From positions 11,935,495-11,999,494 of the forward strand of contig OZ234502.1 in the NCBI GenBank assembly GCA_965153455.1: DNA of 64,000 nt, in the 5' to 3' direction. Of the stretch, positions 61,441 through 64,000 are shown piece after piece (the first letter of the stretch is position 1; each line of letters starts with the position of its first letter). The DNA comes from Sphagnum compactum. Lineage: Eukaryota; Bryophyta; Sphagnopsida; Sphagnales. The notes below the pieces were generated by a model. That model saw only the letters and a list, made by a program, of their open reading frames with translations, ran no database searches and had not been told where the DNA came from. Both the position numbers and the translations under genes were made by a program.

Positions 61441-61825
61441 CATCCATAATCAATGGGTCTAAGCATGGTAAAATAGACCAAAAAGTACGTCTGCTAAAAA
61501 TCGCATTGTAAAATATGACTTTTTTTTACAAAAACACAAGAAAGTAGATTGGAAATTTTTTATGTTTCATTTTGAAAACATCTATGCCTCCATTAAGTTT
61601 ATAATAAGTTTAAGTATAAAATTTGAAAAAATTTAATATAATAAAAATAGATAACAAGTATGTTTAAAATCGATCGACAATTTTTTTTTAAAAAACCTAC
61701 TTTTACCTTACGTTAAACTAAATATATATATTTTTAATGGCTAAAACCCATGTGTTTTTTGACTTTTCAAGTCCTTTTTAAAAAATAGACATTGGTTTAG
61801 GGTTTAAGATTTTAAAAACTCCACG
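61441..61825. other. AT-rich DNA before the LINE
   Basis: No gene. Low-complexity A/T runs end abruptly at the GC-richer LINE sequence. The LINE's untranslated 5' end, if present, probably starts in the last few tens of bases. Confidence 0.5.
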
Positions 61826-62650
61826 ATGGCATTCGATGTCGCATTGCTGCTGTGTCCTTTCAATGTAGCATCAGACATTTTCACGTTGAAGAAGGACACT
61901 GTCAAGGTGTACTGCAACAACGTCGGGCTCAACATTCCAAACAATGCGCCATTGGCGGTCTACCAGGTAGCCCTGGTCGGGCACTGGCTAATCATGGGCC
62001 TCAAGACCGACAACTCACTTGTTGACGCGCGACTGTCCAAGATGGAGGCGGCCATCGAGAACATTGGGTCTCTCGCGGCTACTGGCAACCTTGTGGTCAA
62101 CCAATTGATGGAATGCGAGGCAGTCGCGGCTGTCACAGCCAAGGCTGCTTCTACGAAGGAGCCCAAGTGGACCACAATGATGGCCAAAAACGTGCGCCAG
62201 GTGGTCAGCCGGGCTATGGAGACCCTGGCCAACACGCCCAAAAAGGAGGAGCGCAAGCTCAACCTGCGCCTCACGGGCTTTGAGGCCAAGGAGGGCGAGA
62301 CCGAGAAGGAGCTGGTGCAGCGGCTCAACATAGAACTGTTGCAAGGGCAAATGAGGTTGCATGCCAAGGTCGTTGCCGCCACGCGGTAATGGCTTGCGTC
62401 CGTGTGAGCCTCCACCTCCAGTGCGGTGCTGCTCAAATTCGCAACAAGCGAAGACCGCCAGGCCGTGCAATGAGGGCGCAAAAGCCTGACGGGGACCGAG
62501 CTAGGCCTAGACAAGGACCTCACGCCCATGCAACAGGCGCTCAAGTCGCAATAATGGCCGTTGTTCAAGGAGGCCAAGGCGGCAAGCAAGTGCACCTTCT
62601 GGTGCGCAGCTGAGTTCTTCATCAACGGCACTCGGATTTGGCCACCCTCC
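61826..62650 (+). pseudogene. LINE ORF1 (gag-like protein), frame-broken
   Basis: An ATG at 61,826 opens a frame of 187 residues that stops at 62,389. It holds an Ala-rich, probably coiled region (residues 65-125) followed by EERKLNLRLTGFEAKEGETE, the conserved part of this LINE family's first protein. Translation then continues in a shifted frame as LLKFATSEDRQAV, TPMQQALKSQ, WPLFKEAKAASKCTFW and FFINGTRIWPPSSI, with in-frame stops. The copy is therefore inactive. It is markedly more GC-rich than the flanking DNA. Confidence 0.75.
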
Positions 62651-62686
62651 TCTATCTAAGGCCACGGGGACCAGAGAGACCTATGC

Positions 62687-64000
62687 ATGGTATTATGGAA
62701 CATGCACGGGGGTGGTGTAAATAAACTGGAAACAGGGGTGCAAATACTAGAGCTATTTCAGGATGCTGACCTTGTCTTATTAACCAAAACCTGGCACTTC
62801 CTAGGCCAACATTTGCCACATTTTGAAGGGTTTGATTCACTTGCAGTAGCACACATCATGAAGCTGGGAAGAACAAAAGCGATAAAACATAAGGGGGGGT
62901 TGTTGCTTACTTTCGCACCCACCTCAGCCCAAACCTGTCACTGTGGAAGGAAGGAAGCCACGATTCTTATATATGGCTACAAGTCAATAGGGGTGCCACC
63001 CCTGACTTGTTTGTCTGCGTGGTGTATGCTGCCCCTGTTAGCTTTAAACACGAGAGTGAATCCTTGTTCCAAAACCTGGCAGCAAATATTGTTGAAGTTC
63101 AAACTCTACGGAACATAGTACTATTGGGAGGGGATTTTAATGCGCATACTGCAGTTTTACCAAATACCATTGACACTAACGACCTTTGTGAACTGTTACA
63201 AGTGCCTAAGCTCGCTGAGACTTAGCAACCAAGTGTTGTGGCTAAACGACAGAACTGCGACGCTAGTCTTGGCGGCTGGGGCTACGAGCTCCTGGACCTA
63301 TGTTGTGACGTTGGGTTGCTCATCCTCAATGGCCGGACACCTGGCGACGAATCAGGAGAGTTCACTTGCTTGGCAAATGGGGGGCGTAGCACTGTCAATT
63401 ATATTGTTGGCTCACCTGCAATTTGGCAAGTTGCTACACACCTCGAGGTGATAACAGACGACATCCACTATTGCGCAATGGGGGGAGACTCTGACCACAG
63501 GCCGTTACACCTTCAGTTGAACATCGATTGTAGCTTTGTTGAGCCACAACATACAATTGTAACCAAAAAAATTCTTACCTAGGTTCAAATATGATAAATC
63601 AAAAGCTGAAGAGTATCAGCTTGCCCTAACAATGAGTCTTGGAAACCTATGGGTTGTTGACTCAATTGGGCATCTGGGGGCAGACAGGCTAGCTGACCTA
63701 CTGCAACAGTGCGTGGGTGCTGAGCAGAGTTTACTTTTGGCAACAAGCCTTCGGGAGGAAACTATAAAGTGAGACTTTGCCATAAGCCCTGGTTTCACGC
63801 TGACTACCGTATAGTGAAGCGTGAGCTGAGGCTATGGCTGAAAGCCAACCTTGAGTCGCACGTCGCTAAACATCAGGCAAGAAAACTTAAAAATTTATTA
63901 AAAAAGAAAAGAATTTTTTGGGAAACGACAAGAGTTCAACATATGTGTACGCTTGCCAAGGTGGATGCATTCTCGTTCTGGAAAAAGTACCGGCCAAGGG
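62687..64000 (+). pseudogene. LINE ORF2, endonuclease domain and start of RT region (runs off window)
   Basis: An apurinic-type (exonuclease-endonuclease-phosphatase fold) endonuclease is recognisable. It has VLWNMHGGG at about 62,690, a TKTW where the family usually has the catalytic Glu in a TETW-like motif (62,790), LLGGDFNAHT at 63,121-63,150, and SDHRPLHL at 63,490-63,513. The blocks lie in three frames (62,687-63,118, 63,007-63,225 and 63,238-63,582), so there are frameshifts. Beyond 63,590 further fragments (YDKSKAEEYQLALTMSLGNL; RIVKRELRLWLKANLESHVA; KVDAFSFWKKYRP) lead towards the reverse transcriptase, which is outside the window. Confidence 0.78.

Overview
The window is nuclear DNA of a land plant with a large, gene-poor, repeat-rich genome. 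The evidence is GT-AG introns in the genes, three recognisable plant genes, one large plant-type pseudogene, long AT-rich intergenic tracts, and relics of many plant transposable-element classes (LINE, Ty3, hAT, CACTA, MITEs). Gene density (three intact loci in 64 kb) and the repeat content point to a seed-free vascular plant such as a fern or lycophyte, or a conifer. The sequence alone does not settle which.

Layout. 1-1,067: first coding exon of a PDAT1-type phospholipid:diacylglycerol acyltransferase on the minus strand. Its first intron carries a 38-bp minisatellite at the window edge. 1,068-14,330: AT-rich DNA with decayed transposons: a hAT C-terminus, a possible DDE transposase, a Ty3 integrase tail and a reverse-transcriptase relic. 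15,662-19,200: a complete seven-exon SMO2 (sterol C4-methyl oxidase) gene on the plus strand. 19,200-43,300: 24 kb with no supported gene. It holds a ~370-bp foldback sequence, several tandem arrays (65, ~134 and ~110 bp), a 2-kb non-autonomous CACTA element with a perfect 3-bp target-site duplication, and a 213-bp Tourist-like MITE. 43,330-51,907: an unprocessed, frameshifted pseudogene of an EXA1-like GYF-domain protein. 53,584-55,994: a complete four-exon gene for a 173-residue single-RRM RNA-binding protein on the minus strand. 56,800-58,000: two neighbouring arrays that both have an 83-bp period. 58,080-60,690: a full-length but broken hAT-type transposase. 61,826-64,000: the 5' part of a more GC-rich, relatively young LINE that runs off the window.

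The genes are ordinary housekeeping genes (oil synthesis, sterol synthesis, RNA binding) and show no functional clustering. I found no convincing new multi-gene system. The observations most worth a second look are the long foldback at 22.0-22.4 kb (possible small-RNA source), the CACTA element, the splice donor embedded in a (GTAA)6 repeat in SMO2, the GYF pseudogene and the ~300-bp repeat inside its span with 26-bp flanking direct repeats, and the paired 83-bp arrays. No search or folding program was run. Exons were placed by eye from reading frame, splice signals and remembered family sequence patterns.
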